A stretch of DNA of 64,000 bases from Nonomuraea turcica (GTDB taxonomy: Bacteria > Actinomycetota > Actinomycetes > Streptosporangiales > Streptosporangiaceae): contig NZ_JAUZQF010000003.1 of NCBI RefSeq assembly GCF_030718205.1, positions 496,001 to 560,000 on the forward strand, in the 5' to 3' direction. The notes beneath the pieces were generated by a model, which worked only from the letters and a program-made list of their open reading frames with translations, had not been told where the DNA came from and searched no databases. A program made the translations under genes and the position numbers. Positions 53,243 through 61,798 of this stretch are shown here, one piece after another. The first letter of the stretch is position 1; each line of letters begins with the position of its first letter.

Positions 53243-53374
53243 ATGGACCTGAGCGGAAAGGCCGCTGTCGTCACGGGGAGCGGTGGATGCGCCAGTGAAG
53301 CGCGAAGCGTGTGGAGCGTCGGCAAGAAGCTTCCCGGGCCATCCGCCGCCGGGACCGGCCAGGTGCGATCGTGA
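53243..53374 (+). pseudogene. Short-chain dehydrogenase stub (internal deletion)
   Basis: After a strong AAAGGAGG site, the frame starts MDLSGKAAVVTGSGG, the standard SDR N-terminus, then jumps to unrelated residues and stops at TGA 53372-53374. That stop overlaps the GTG of the amidohydrolase (GTGA), as intact operon genes here do, so the original 3' end seems kept. About 44 codons remain of about 250. Confidence 0.65.
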
Positions 53375-54258
53375 AGGCCCTCGACATCGACACGCTGACG
53401 GCCATCGACGTCCACGCCCACGTCGAGGTCGACGGCCACGGCCAGTTGTCCCTGCCTGATGACTTCGTCGAGGCATCGTCGAAATACTTCGCCGCCGACC
53501 GGCGCGCACCGAGCCTGACCGAGATCGCCGACTACTACCGCGAGCGCCGGATGGCCGCCGTGGTGTTCACCGTGGACATCGAGTCCGCAACCGGGCATGC
53601 GGCACTGTCCAATGAGGAGATCGCGGACGCGGCCGCCCAGCACACCGACGCGCTCATCCCCTTCGCCAGTATCGATCCGGCCAAGGGACACGCGGGGGCG
53701 CGGCGATTCCGGAAATTGGTCGAGGAACGGGGGATGCGGGGCATCAAGTTCCATCCCTCGATCCAGGGTTTCGCGCCCAACGATCGCAGCGCGTACCCAC
53801 TGCTCGACGTGGCGCAGGAACTCGGCGTTCCCGCGTTGTTCCACACCGGCCAGACCGGGATCGGCGCCGGGTTGCCAGGCGGCGGCGGGATCCGGCTCGG
53901 GCTGTCGAACCCGATGTTGCTCGACGATGTGGCGGTCGACTTCCCGGACCTGACGATCATCATGGCTCACCCGTCGTTCCCGTGGCAGGACGAGGCCCTG
54001 GCAGTGGCCACGCACAAGCCCAAGGTCTACATCGACCTCTCCGGCTGGTCGCCGAAGTACTTCCCCCCGCAGCTGGTGCGGTACGCCAACTCCCTCCTGC
54101 AGGACAAGGTGTTGTTCGGCTCGGATTACCCGCTTATCACGCCGGATCGCTGGCTTGCCGACTTCGCCACACTCGAGATCAAGGACCACGTCCGCCCCAA
54201 GATCCTCAAGCACAACGCCGTGAAGGCGCTCGGGCTGAACCAGAAGTGCATCCCATGA
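53371..54258 (+). CDS. Amidohydrolase-2 family metal-dependent hydrolase/decarboxylase
   Basis: TIM-barrel enzyme of 295 residues. Metal ligands: His-x-His in DVHAHVE (about 12), GIKFHPS, FHTGQTG, IIMAHPSFPW and Asp in FGSDYPL (about 250). This is the ACMS decarboxylase/gamma-resorcylate decarboxylase-like group, which acts on aromatic acids or lactones. GTG at 53371 has AGGTGCG upstream and gives a clean start MKALDIDTLT. It follows an SDR stub and probably depends on that gene's promoter, controlled by MarR. Confidence 0.85.
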   Translation: MKALDIDTLTAIDVHAHVEVDGHGQLSLPDDFVEASSKYFAADRRAPSLTEIADYYRERRMAAVVFTVDIESATGHAALSNEEIADAAAQHTDALIPFASIDPAKGHAGARRFRKLVEERGMRGIKFHPSIQGFAPNDRSAYPLLDVAQELGVPALFHTGQTGIGAGLPGGGGIRLGLSNPMLLDDVAVDFPDLTIIMAHPSFPWQDEALAVATHKPKVYIDLSGWSPKYFPPQLVRYANSLLQDKVLFGSDYPLITPDRWLADFATLEIKDHVRPKILKHNAVKALGLNQKCIP

Positions 54259-54360
54259 CCGCGACCCAGGCGGGGGCTGCCGCGAGCAGACCACTGGCCC
54301 GATCAAGCGGCTTGGAATCAAGCATTTAGATGGGTCGGTCGCGCCTGGGGCGTCGAGTTC

Positions 54361-54395
54361 CCGGTCTCCGCCCTGTTCGGACGGGCGGAGACCGG
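54361..54395. terminator. Bidirectional terminator
   Basis: Perfect 13-bp stem: arms CCGGTCTCCGCCC (54361-54373) and GGGCGGAGACCGG (54383-54395), 9-base loop. It lies between the convergent amidohydrolase and rhamnosidase genes. Confidence 0.75.
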
Positions 54396-54405
54396 GCTCA
54401 GGGGA

Positions 54406-57400
54406 TCAGCTCGTCATTGCCGCCACGAACGTGAACGAGCCGGAGGCGACCCCGTAGACGGCGTGGTCTCCGTCCATCCGGAGGAACGTCGCCCGGTGCG
54501 GCGCTGTGACGAGGCGTTGGTCCTTCGCCGGCACCCAGACTTCGGCGGCGGTGTTCGCGGGCACCTCGACCGTCAGCTTGAACCAGCGGTCGCCCTTGGT
54601 CCATGCGGACCGCACGCTACCGTGCGGCGTCTCATAGCCGCCCTTCACGGAGGTGAGGTCGCCGACCGGCTTGGGCTGGATGACCAGGCGCCGGTAGGCG
54701 GTGGAGTCATCGGCCTCGCGGATGCCCGCCAGCCCGGTGTGGAACCACTCCTCGATCTGCGCGAGGATCATGTGGTTCTTGGAGGCTCCGCGGTTCCACT
54801 GCTCACCGATCGTCGTCATGCCGCCGGGATTGGCGGTGGTGGGCTGCATGAAGAACCCGTAACTCGGCTGGTCGTCGGCCTGCAGCAGGTCCCACAGGAC
54901 GTCGTCCCTGCCGCCGTCGGCAAGGGCCCGGACCGTCGGGGCCATGCCGATGGTGCCGCCACTGAAGTGCGGGCCCTCGCCGTTGGGGTGGAAGGCGTAG
55001 ACAAGCTCGACGAGCGTGTCGAGGACAGCCTGGCGTTCGCTGTCGGGGACGAGCCCGGCATCCAGCGCGAGCGCCTGAGCCGTCTGGGTCGCGCCGGCGG
55101 TCCCGGCGTTGCCCGTGCTGGTGTAGCGGCGCAGCTCCTGGTTGTAGAAGTGGGCGTTGAAGGCGTTCTTGATGTCACCGGCGAGTGTCTGGTAGCGGGC
55201 GGCGTCGTCGGTGTGCCCGGTCAGCTCGGCCATCGTGGCCAGCTTCGTGATCATGATGTAGTAGCCCCAGGTGCCGGTGATCAGGCCAGAGGTCTGGTCG
55301 GCCGCGACCCAGTCGGCGAGGGCGGCGTCGACGATGTGCGCGTTCTCGCCCGTCCCTGCCTTCTGGCGCTGGATGTAGTCGGCGAAGTCGACCATCTGGT
55401 CGTAGTACCGCGTCATCGTGTCGGTGTCGCCGTAGAGCTCGTAGAGCATCGCCGGGACCAGGATAATGGCGTTGCCCCAGTTGATCTCGTCGCCGAAGCG
55501 TCCGCTGTAGCCCCAGTCGTAGACCGGTGTCTTCAGCGCCACGTTTCCGCGCATCGGGGTGTCGGCGATCGACTGTCCCTCGACGAGGTGCCGCATCGTG
55601 GTCCGCAGGTACGCGGCGAGCTCGTAATTGCGATGGATGGCTCCCATCGGCATCGTGTAGTCGGCCGGGTACGACAGCTTCTCCCGGCCGGGGCAGTCGG
55701 TGAAGACCGACATCATGTTCGACGCGAAGGAGTAGCGGGCCATCTTGTGGATGCGGTTGACGCGTGCGTTGGACGTGGTGACCTCACCCGCCACGGGGGT
55801 GGCGACCTGCAGCCGGACCCCCTTGATCAGGTCCTTCGTGGGGGTGTAGCCCTCCGGCAGGCCGGTGACCTGGATCCATTGCATGCCGAAGTAGGTGAAG
55901 TCCGGGTGCCAGGTTTCTCCGCCGGGGAGACCGGCCGTGGTGTAGGTGTTGAACAGGTCGCGCCCCCGGTTGCCGCCTCCTCCCATGAGAGAGGCCTGGT
56001 CGACGGTTCCGTCGGAGGCGAGTGACTCGGCGGGGGCCATCCGGATGGTGACTCCGCTGGGCACGGTGCCCTTGAGGTTCAGCTGTGGCCATCCGCTGAT
56101 GTTCTGGCCGAGGCCGAACACCCAGGTGCCCGGGGTCGGGTTGGTCATCGAGACCGGCGTGAACGTTTCGACGGCCTTGACCGGCTCGGCCGTTCGGGCC
56201 ACGAGTTTGGTGGCAAGATTCGGGGGCGGCGCTATTCCCGCGTCCACCCACGACATGTCCGAGCCGTCGCGCCGCTTGGCGGTGGCTGACAGGTCGGAGC
56301 CCGGCAGGTCCCAGCCGACTTGCTCGCGCCGTGCGTCATAGTCGGAGCCGGAGTACCAGGCGTCGGTGACGAGGGCGCCGAGGGCGGAGCGCCAGCTGCG
56401 GTCGGAGACGATGACGTCCGTCGAGCCGTTGCTGTAGGCGATCTCCAGCCGCGCGATCACGCGGGGAGTGACCGCGGCGCCGGCGCTCGGGTCGCTGGCG
56501 GCGATGTTGTTGCCCGAGCCGGTCACCGTCGCGCCGGCGGAGTGCGCCTTGGACAGCCCCGGCGTGAAGGTGATCCCTGTTCCGTCAACGCCTGCGGTGC
56601 CGATCGCGGTGATGGTGCGGGATTCGAGGTTGTCGCCGCCGTTGCCGGTGTCGATGTTGATGGTGCCGCCGATGTGGTAGTTGGCGACATTGTCGAGCTT
56701 CACGGTCGTGGCGCCGGCCTCGGCGCCGGCGGCCAGGATGCCGCTGCCTTTCAGCTGGCTCTGCCACCATGAGTACGGCGCCGTGCGGCCCACGGCCGGG
56801 TTGGTGACGCTGCGCCGCACGTAGGCAGGGCCGTTGCCGAGCCGTACACCGAGGGTGTTGGCCCCGGCGCGCAGGTCGTCGGTGATGTCATAGGTGCGGT
56901 ACTCACTGGAGAGCTGGTAGTTGGAATAGCCGGGCGCGAGGACTTCGTCGCTGAGCTTGCGACCGTTCAAGGTCGGCAGGTGCAGGCCCACGCCGGAGAG
57001 GTAGAGACGGGCGCCGGCGACGCGCTTGCCGCGGTCGACGCCGAACTGACGGGCGAAGATCGGCATGGGCTGCGTTTCGGTGCGGCCTGGGAACTCGATC
57101 CAGCGCGCCGCGCCCCAATCGCTCTGCTGCAGCAGGCCCATCTCCCATGAGGAGGGCTTGCTCCAGTCCGACGGCTTCTTGTCGGCGTCCCAGACGCGGA
57201 CATGCCAGATGATCTTCTGACGTGAACCCAACGCTTGGCCGGCATAGCGGACGCCGGACTGGACGGCGGAGTTCACCTTGCCGGAGTCCCAGATCAGCCG
57301 GCCGCGCTTGAGGTTCTCTTCGCTTGTCGCGGCCTGGACCTGGTACGCGGTCTGCGCGTCGCCGGGACACGCCGCCCGCGAGAGCGGCCGGTGGCACGGG

Positions 57401-57630
57401 TGAGCGGCGGCTTGTCGTGTCTCTTGCATCCGCCACCCGAGTGAGGGGGTGAGGTTGTCGATGCCGAGAGATTCGTCGTACCGGCCGTCAACGTTGAGGT
57501 CGACGACCTGGACGGGCGATACCGCGCCGGCGGCGACGGCTGGTGGAGCGCCGAAGGGCTGCGAGAGCGCGAGGGCTAAGGAAACCCCCAGTCCCGCGAG
57601 CATGCGTATCCGACGACGTGATTTCGACAC
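54406..57630 (-). CDS. Secreted GH78 alpha-L-rhamnosidase with inserted beta-rich module
   Basis: Exported glycoside hydrolase of 1,074 residues that releases terminal L-rhamnose. The signal peptide ends at about residue 34 (LAGLGVSLALALSQPFG, AVAAG). N-terminal beta domains include TAYQVQAATSEENL and WHVRVWDADKKPSDWS. The (alpha/alpha)6 catalytic domain has FTDCPGREKLSYPADY, EINWGNAIILVPAMLYELYGD and GEQWNRGASKNHMIL; the C-terminal beta domain has GGYETPHGSVRSAW. Residues about 293-388 are an extra module (AGATTVKLDNVANYHIGGTI, ITFTPGLSKAHSAG) interrupting the N-terminal domain. GTG start with GGGAG upstream. A long leader of about 300 bp separates it from its promoter at 57939-57967. Confidence 0.9.
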   Translation of the reverse strand: MSKSRRRIRMLAGLGVSLALALSQPFGAPPAVAAGAVSPVQVVDLNVDGRYDESLGIDNLTPSLGWRMQETRQAAAHPCHRPLSRAACPGDAQTAYQVQAATSEENLKRGRLIWDSGKVNSAVQSGVRYAGQALGSRQKIIWHVRVWDADKKPSDWSKPSSWEMGLLQQSDWGAARWIEFPGRTETQPMPIFARQFGVDRGKRVAGARLYLSGVGLHLPTLNGRKLSDEVLAPGYSNYQLSSEYRTYDITDDLRAGANTLGVRLGNGPAYVRRSVTNPAVGRTAPYSWWQSQLKGSGILAAGAEAGATTVKLDNVANYHIGGTINIDTGNGGDNLESRTITAIGTAGVDGTGITFTPGLSKAHSAGATVTGSGNNIAASDPSAGAAVTPRVIARLEIAYSNGSTDVIVSDRSWRSALGALVTDAWYSGSDYDARREQVGWDLPGSDLSATAKRRDGSDMSWVDAGIAPPPNLATKLVARTAEPVKAVETFTPVSMTNPTPGTWVFGLGQNISGWPQLNLKGTVPSGVTIRMAPAESLASDGTVDQASLMGGGGNRGRDLFNTYTTAGLPGGETWHPDFTYFGMQWIQVTGLPEGYTPTKDLIKGVRLQVATPVAGEVTTSNARVNRIHKMARYSFASNMMSVFTDCPGREKLSYPADYTMPMGAIHRNYELAAYLRTTMRHLVEGQSIADTPMRGNVALKTPVYDWGYSGRFGDEINWGNAIILVPAMLYELYGDTDTMTRYYDQMVDFADYIQRQKAGTGENAHIVDAALADWVAADQTSGLITGTWGYYIMITKLATMAELTGHTDDAARYQTLAGDIKNAFNAHFYNQELRRYTSTGNAGTAGATQTAQALALDAGLVPDSERQAVLDTLVELVYAFHPNGEGPHFSGGTIGMAPTVRALADGGRDDVLWDLLQADDQPSYGFFMQPTTANPGGMTTIGEQWNRGASKNHMILAQIEEWFHTGLAGIREADDSTAYRRLVIQPKPVGDLTSVKGGYETPHGSVRSAWTKGDRWFKLTVEVPANTAAEVWVPAKDQRLVTAPHRATFLRMDGDHAVYGVASGSFTFVAAMTS

Positions 57631-57907
57631 AGGTCACTCCCTTCCCGGCCGGCCATTCCGCACCGGCCGGTGCTGCTTCGCCTGCTTGTGGCTGGGGTCG
57701 CGCCCATGCCATGGCGGGCGCGAGGGTGGCGCTCGGGCCGCCGAATGAGTCGGCGGGAGGGTGAACGCTGCAGCCGCCGCCGTTCCGGAGAATGCGCGAC
57801 ATCGGGCGGCGGGCTCAACCCTGCGCGGTCGGGTGGGCCGCGGGGAACGACCAGTTCAGGGCGATGGGGGTGACGGAAGGCTCGCACCATACGCCTCCGC
57901 GGGGAGG

Positions 57908-57920
57908 TAAATCGATTTAA
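57908..57920. promoter_or_regulatory. LacI-type operator before the rhamnosidase
   Basis: TAAATCGATTTAA; on the minus strand TTAAATCGATTTA, 18 bp downstream of the -10 box. It matches sites before lacI and before the sugar-binding protein. Confidence 0.6.
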
Positions 57921-57938
57921 GATCGCGTCGTTGTCGTT

Positions 57939-57967
57939 AACGTAGGCGTAACCCAGTCCGGCGTCAA
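57939..57967 (-). promoter_or_regulatory. Rhamnosidase promoter
   Basis: On the minus strand TTGACG (57967-57962), 17 bp, TACGTT (57944-57939). The -10 region GTTACGCCTACGTTAAC is 16 of 17 identical to that of the sugar-transporter promoter at 61735-61751. The remainder of 57631-58215 holds no gene. Confidence 0.65.
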
Positions 57968-58029
57968 GAGGCAATTCGAGCAACGGTTCTCGGCATTGGC
58001 CGATGTATAAGAGATGCCGCACAACTTTA

Positions 58030-58047
58030 ACGGGTAACGTTACCCGT
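58030..58047. promoter_or_regulatory. 18-bp perfect palindrome ACGGGTAACGTTACCCGT
   Basis: Lies between the rhamnosidase promoter and lacI. The core GGGTAACGTTACCC is close to GGGAACCGTTACCC at 61696-61709 before the sugar-binding-protein gene. LacI-type symmetry with a central CG. Confidence 0.55.
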
Positions 58048-58133
58048 CCCGATCAGGGTCTTGACTACGGCGAACAGGAACATGGCTAGGGCGCGGCCAA
58101 GGGTAGGTCGGGCCGGCTTGTAGGCGTAGGGTC

Positions 58134-58146
58134 TTAAAACGTTTTC
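58134..58146. promoter_or_regulatory. LacI-type operator before lacI
   Basis: TTAAAACGTTTTC with the perfect core AAAACGTTTT, 69 bp before the lacI start, suggesting autoregulation. Confidence 0.6.
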
Positions 58147-58215
58147 TCGGGGCGTCCAAGCTGAGCGATGCCCTGAGCTCGTAGAATCGGTACACGTCTC
58201 GGGAAATGGAGTTTC

Positions 58216-59268
58216 ATGGCCGCGCCTGGTCGACGACGAGTGACGATCGCCGATGTGGCGAGCCATGCTCAGGTCTCCGTCACAGCGGTGTCCAAGGTGA
58301 TCCGCAACGCCTACGGCGTGAGCCCGGCCATGAAAGACCGGGTCAAGACGGCCATCGAGGAGCTCGGCTATCGGCCACAGGCCGTCGCCCGGGGGATGCG
58401 GGGGCGCACGTTCACGATCGGCCTGGTGCTGCCGCACATCAGAAATCCGTTCTTCGCCGACATTCTCGACGGCCTCACCGAGTTTCTCGAGAGCACCGAC
58501 TACCAGGCGTTCATGATCCAAGGAGGCGCCACTCGCAAAGTCGAGAGGCGGGCGGTCGACGCCCTCATGGACCGCCAGGTGGACGGCATCATCATGGTCG
58601 CCCCGCTCGCTTCGAAGCCGCGGCTGGAAGAGGTGGCGAAGGAAAAGCCCACCGTGGTGCTGGCACGGCACGAGCGGTCGTCGTACTACGACTCGGTGTT
58701 CGATGACGACGAAGCGGGCGCCGAACTCGTCGTGCAGCACCTCATCGCGCTGGGACACCGCCGGATCGCGCACATCACGCACCAGGACGACAGCCAGGCC
58801 CGGCCGGCCGACCTGCTGCACAACATCCGGTCGGCGACCTACGAACGCGTCATGCGCGAGCACGGGTTCGGCGACGAGATCGCCATCGCCACCAGCTTCT
58901 ATCACGAGAAAGGCGGCTACGAGGGAGCCCGTGAGCTGCTGAGCCGTTCCCCTCGCCCGACGGCGATCTTCGCGGGAGCCGACCAGGCGGCGCTCGGCGC
59001 GCTCGCCGCGCTCCACGAGGCCGGCCTGTCCGTCCCGGCGGACGTCTCAGTCGCCGGTTACGACAACACCCACCTGGCCGCTCTGCCGAACATCGCGCTG
59101 ACCAGCGTTGACCAGGACGGCGCCGAGATGGGCCGCGCCGCCGGCAAGCTCCTGCTGGAACGCATCGAGGGCCGCATGACGCCCGTGCGCTTCTCGGTCA
59201 CCCCGAGCCTGGTCGCCCGCACTTCTACGGCCCCGCCTGGGGGTTCGATGGACGCTCCGAAGCCGTAG
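58216..59268 (+). CDS. LacI-family regulator
   Basis: Repressor of 350 residues. HTH at about 8-55 (VTIADVASHAQVSVTAVSKVIRNAYGVSP), hinge helix RPQAVARGMRG, and the sugar-binding core with IGLVLPHIRNPFFADIL, GHRRIAHITHQ, PTAIFAGADQAALGAL and DVSVAGYDN. Divergent from the rhamnosidase across an intergenic region with several CG-centred palindromes, and upstream of a sugar ABC importer with matching sites. The inducer is probably L-rhamnose or a rhamnosyl sugar, inferred from the neighbours. Confidence 0.9.
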   Translation: MAAPGRRRVTIADVASHAQVSVTAVSKVIRNAYGVSPAMKDRVKTAIEELGYRPQAVARGMRGRTFTIGLVLPHIRNPFFADILDGLTEFLESTDYQAFMIQGGATRKVERRAVDALMDRQVDGIIMVAPLASKPRLEEVAKEKPTVVLARHERSSYYDSVFDDDEAGAELVVQHLIALGHRRIAHITHQDDSQARPADLLHNIRSATYERVMREHGFGDEIAIATSFYHEKGGYEGARELLSRSPRPTAIFAGADQAALGALAALHEAGLSVPADVSVAGYDNTHLAALPNIALTSVDQDGAEMGRAAGKLLLERIEGRMTPVRFSVTPSLVARTSTAPPGGSMDAPKP

Positions 59269-59414
59269 CCGAACGGGTGGCGCGCCGTCTGGAGCGGCGG
59301 GATTCGGGGCGCGCGGAGTCGCGATAGCCGTGGCGCTTCGCTGAGACGCCGGCTGGTGCCGCCGGGTCAGGTCACTGGTGCCGGATAGCCGGAGATGGTG
59401 CGGCTGGGGGATGG

Positions 59415-60311
59415 TCAGGGCTGGTCTGCCGGCCGGCGGCCCGGGGCTTCGTGAGGCTGGAGGTCGCTGCTGTCGGAGGCGGCCCAGCTGGCCAGGAGGC
59501 GGAGTTTGTCTTCAGAGTCGCTGCCGGGTTCTGCGCCGTAGGCGACCAGGCGGAGGTTGTCGGCGGCCAGCTCGAGGGATTCGTAGGTGAGGTGGAGGTC
59601 GCCGACGACGGGGTGGTGGAGGGGCTTGGCGCCCTGGTGGTGCTGGCGGACGTCGTGGCGGGCCCAGCGGGTGCGGAAGTCGTCGCTGCGGGTGGACAGT
59701 TCGCCCACCAGGTCGGTGAGGTCTTTGTCGTACGGGTCGCGGCCGGCCTGGGCGTGCAGGAGGGCGACGGTTTCGTCGGCGGCGCGTTCCCAGTCGCCCC
59801 AGAACAGGTGGGATCGGGAGTCGAGGAAGGTGAACCGGCCGAAGTTGGGGGTGGCGCCATGTGCGGAGTCGATCACGGGAGCGAACAGGGCGCGGCCGAG
59901 GGCGTTGGTGGCCAGAAGGTCGCAGCGGCCGTTCAGGACGAACGCGGGCGCGCCGGTCATGGCGTCCAGGAGCCGCTGCACGTTGGGCCGCACGGTGCAG
60001 GGAGCGGGGTGGTGCCGGCGGCGCGGGGCGGGTCCGGCGGCGCGGGCCAGGTGCTCCAGGTGCGTGCGTTCTTCGTCGTTGAGCCGCAGCGCGCGGGCCA
60101 GGGCGTCGAGGACGTTGTCGGAGACCCCGGACAGGTCGCCGCGTTCGAGGCGGGAGTAGTACTCCACGCTGACCCCGGCCAGTTGGGCGACCTCGGCGCG
60201 GCGCAGGCCCGGCACCCGGCGGATGCCGTAGGACGGAAGCCCGGCCTGCTGCGGGCTGATCTTGGCGCGGCGTGAGGTCAGGAACTCACGGATCTCGCTG
60301 CGGTTGTCCAT
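59415..60311 (-). CDS. XRE-family regulator with MmyB ligand-binding domain (second copy)
   Basis: Regulator of 298 residues. HTH (about 5-75) with REFLTSRRAKISPQQAGLP, RRVPGLRRAEVAQLAGVSVEYYSRLERG and [13 protein letters not shown]; MmyB domain with FVLNGRCDLLATNALGRAL, DLVGELSTRSDDFRTRWARHDV and KPLHHPVVGDLHLTYESLEL. Paralogue of the gene at 32685 and likewise divergent from a zinc alcohol dehydrogenase. ATG at 60311. It probably controls that dehydrogenase. Confidence 0.87.
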   Translation of the reverse strand: MDNRSEIREFLTSRRAKISPQQAGLPSYGIRRVPGLRRAEVAQLAGVSVEYYSRLERGDLSGVSDNVLDALARALRLNDEERTHLEHLARAAGPAPRRRHHPAPCTVRPNVQRLLDAMTGAPAFVLNGRCDLLATNALGRALFAPVIDSAHGATPNFGRFTFLDSRSHLFWGDWERAADETVALLHAQAGRDPYDKDLTDLVGELSTRSDDFRTRWARHDVRQHHQGAKPLHHPVVGDLHLTYESLELAADNLRLVAYGAEPGSDSEDKLRLLASWAASDSSDLQPHEAPGRRPADQP

Positions 60312-60367
60312 TCTCTTAGGCTAGGCGGCCCTTTGAGCGGGAGGGGTGCCCTGCCAGTACACCTTTT

Positions 60368-60397
60368 ATCAAGAACTCCCTGGTCAAGGGTGGTTGG
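60368..60397 (-). promoter_or_regulatory. Promoter region of the second MmyB regulator
   Basis: On the minus strand TTGACCAGGGAGTTCTTGAT; CCAGGGAGT at 60383-60375 matches the element before the paralogous regulator at 32606-32614, at a similar distance (about 64 versus 71 bp) and the same orientation. Confidence 0.45.
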
Positions 60398-60457
60398 TGT
60401 TTCCTGGGTCGTTGTGTACAGCCATCAACCAGATCTCATCTAGCAAGGAGAACCATC

Positions 60458-61480
60458 ATGCGTGGTGCCGTGATGCACGCCCCCGGTGACGTGCGGGTGG
60501 AAGAGCGCAAGGACCCAGAGATCATCGTGCCGTCCGATGCGATCATCCGCATCTCCGCGACCTGTGTCTGCGGGTCGGACCTGTGGCCGTATCGCGGGAT
60601 CCAGGCCATGGACGGGCCGTCCCCGATGGGCCACGAATACGTCGGCATCGTCGAGGAGGTCGGCAGCGCGGTGAAGACGATCAAGCCCGGCCAGTTCGTG
60701 ATCGGGTCGTTCTTCGCCTCGGACAACACGTGCGAGATTTGCCAAGCCGGCTACCAGTCCTCCTGCGTCCATCGGGAGCCCATCGGCTCGCTCGGCGCCC
60801 AGGCGGGGTTGCTGCGCGTCCCGCTCGCCGACGGCACGCTCGTGGCCACGCCGGATATCCCCTCCGACGACCTGATCCCGAGTTTCCTGGCCGCATCGGA
60901 CGTGCTGGGCACCGGCTGGTTCGGCGCCGTAGCCGCGCAGGCCGGTCCCGGCAAGACGGTCGCGGTGGTCGGCGACGGCGCGGTCGGCCTGCTCGCGGTG
61001 CTGGCCGCCCAACGTCTCGGCGCGGAGCGGATCATCGCGATGAGCCGCCACGAGCCGCGGCAGAAGCTCGCGCGTGAATTCGGCGCGACCGACATCGTCA
61101 CCGAGCGCGGCGACGAGGGTGTGGCGAAGATCAAGGAGCTCACCGGCGGCCTGGGCGCGCACTCGGTCGTCGAGGCGGTCGGCACCCAGGAGTCGATGAT
61201 GCAGGCCATCCGCTCGACCCGGCCCGGCGGGCATGTCGGCTACGTCGGCGTCGCCCACGGCGTCGAACTCCCCGGCATGGAGCTGTTCTTCTCCCACGTG
61301 CACCTGCACGGCGGCCCCGCACCGGTCCGTCAGTACCTGCCGCAGCTCATCGACCTGATCTGGAACCGTCAGATCGACCCTGGCAAGGTCTTCGACCTCG
61401 AGCTGCCCCTCGACCAGGCCGCCGAGGGTTACCAGGCCATGGACGAACGCCGCGCCATCAAGGTCCTCCTGCGCCCGTAA
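60458..61480 (+). CDS. Zinc-dependent alcohol dehydrogenase (second copy)
   Basis: Medium-chain dehydrogenase of 340 residues. Zinc ligands in [12 protein letters not shown] and GHEYVGIVEE, structural zinc segment CEICQAGYQSSC, NAD(P) motif VVGDGAVGLLAVLAA. Unlike its paralogue at 30444, the structural-zinc segment begins DNTCEIC with one Cys pair, so the site should still be complete. ATG with AAGGAG 7 bases upstream. Divergent from the MmyB-type regulator; followed by a decayed copy of its own 3' end. Confidence 0.88.
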   Translation: MRGAVMHAPGDVRVEERKDPEIIVPSDAIIRISATCVCGSDLWPYRGIQAMDGPSPMGHEYVGIVEEVGSAVKTIKPGQFVIGSFFASDNTCEICQAGYQSSCVHREPIGSLGAQAGLLRVPLADGTLVATPDIPSDDLIPSFLAASDVLGTGWFGAVAAQAGPGKTVAVVGDGAVGLLAVLAAQRLGAERIIAMSRHEPRQKLAREFGATDIVTERGDEGVAKIKELTGGLGAHSVVEAVGTQESMMQAIRSTRPGGHVGYVGVAHGVELPGMELFFSHVHLHGGPAPVRQYLPQLIDLIWNRQIDPGKVFDLELPLDQAAEGYQAMDERRAIKVLLRP

Positions 61481-61539
61481 CCCGCCGGAGGCGTGGCCGC
61501 GTCGAACGGGCTGCTCCCCGGTGCACCGTTTCCGGTATC

Positions 61540-61606
61540 GTCCTGCCCCTCGATCAGGCCGCCGCAGGCTGCGAGGACATGGCCGAGCGCCGCGCCAGCA
61601 GGGTGC
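61540..61606 (+). pseudogene. Decayed duplicate of the alcohol dehydrogenase 3' end
   Basis: About 60 bp after the dehydrogenase stop, the sequence again reads LPLDQAAAGCEDMAERRASRV, close to LPLDQAAEGYQAMDERRAIKV at the end of the intact gene, with similarity visible at the DNA level. It is a remnant of a tandem copy. The rest of 61481-61798 is promoter DNA for the sugar transporter. Confidence 0.7.
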
Positions 61607-61695
61607 CGGCCCCGGCGTGCCGTTCCTCTGTCGCTCCGCTGGAGAAACGTTACCTAAAAAATCTCGATATCAGCGATCTGGCCTGGGAAAAGGAT

Positions 61696-61709
61696 GGGAA
61701 CCGTTACCC
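61696..61709. promoter_or_regulatory. GGGAACCGTTACCC palindrome-like site
   Basis: 12 of 14 positions match the core of the palindrome at 58030-58047. A further partial copy, GAAACGTTACC, lies at 61643-61653. It lies just upstream of the -35 box at 61720. Confidence 0.5.
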
Positions 61710-61719
61710 AAAGTGTGTC

Positions 61720-61748
61720 TTGACACTCCTCCACGTAACGCCTACGTT
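61720..61748 (+). promoter_or_regulatory. Sugar ABC transporter promoter
   Basis: TTGACA (61720-61725), 17-bp spacer, TACGTT (61743-61748), a near-consensus sigma-70-type promoter. The -10 region is nearly identical to that of the rhamnosidase gene. Confidence 0.7.
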
Positions 61749-61767
61749 AACCGCATCGGGGAGTCGC

Positions 61768-61781
61768 TTAAAACGATTCAA
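61768..61781. promoter_or_regulatory. LacI-type operator before the sugar ABC transporter
   Basis: TTAAAACGATTCAA, 19 bp after the -10 box, at nearly the same offset as the rhamnosidase operator. Same consensus TTAAAWCGWTTYA as the site before lacI. Confidence 0.6.
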
Positions 61782-61798
61782 TAACCCTGGAGGGGTGT

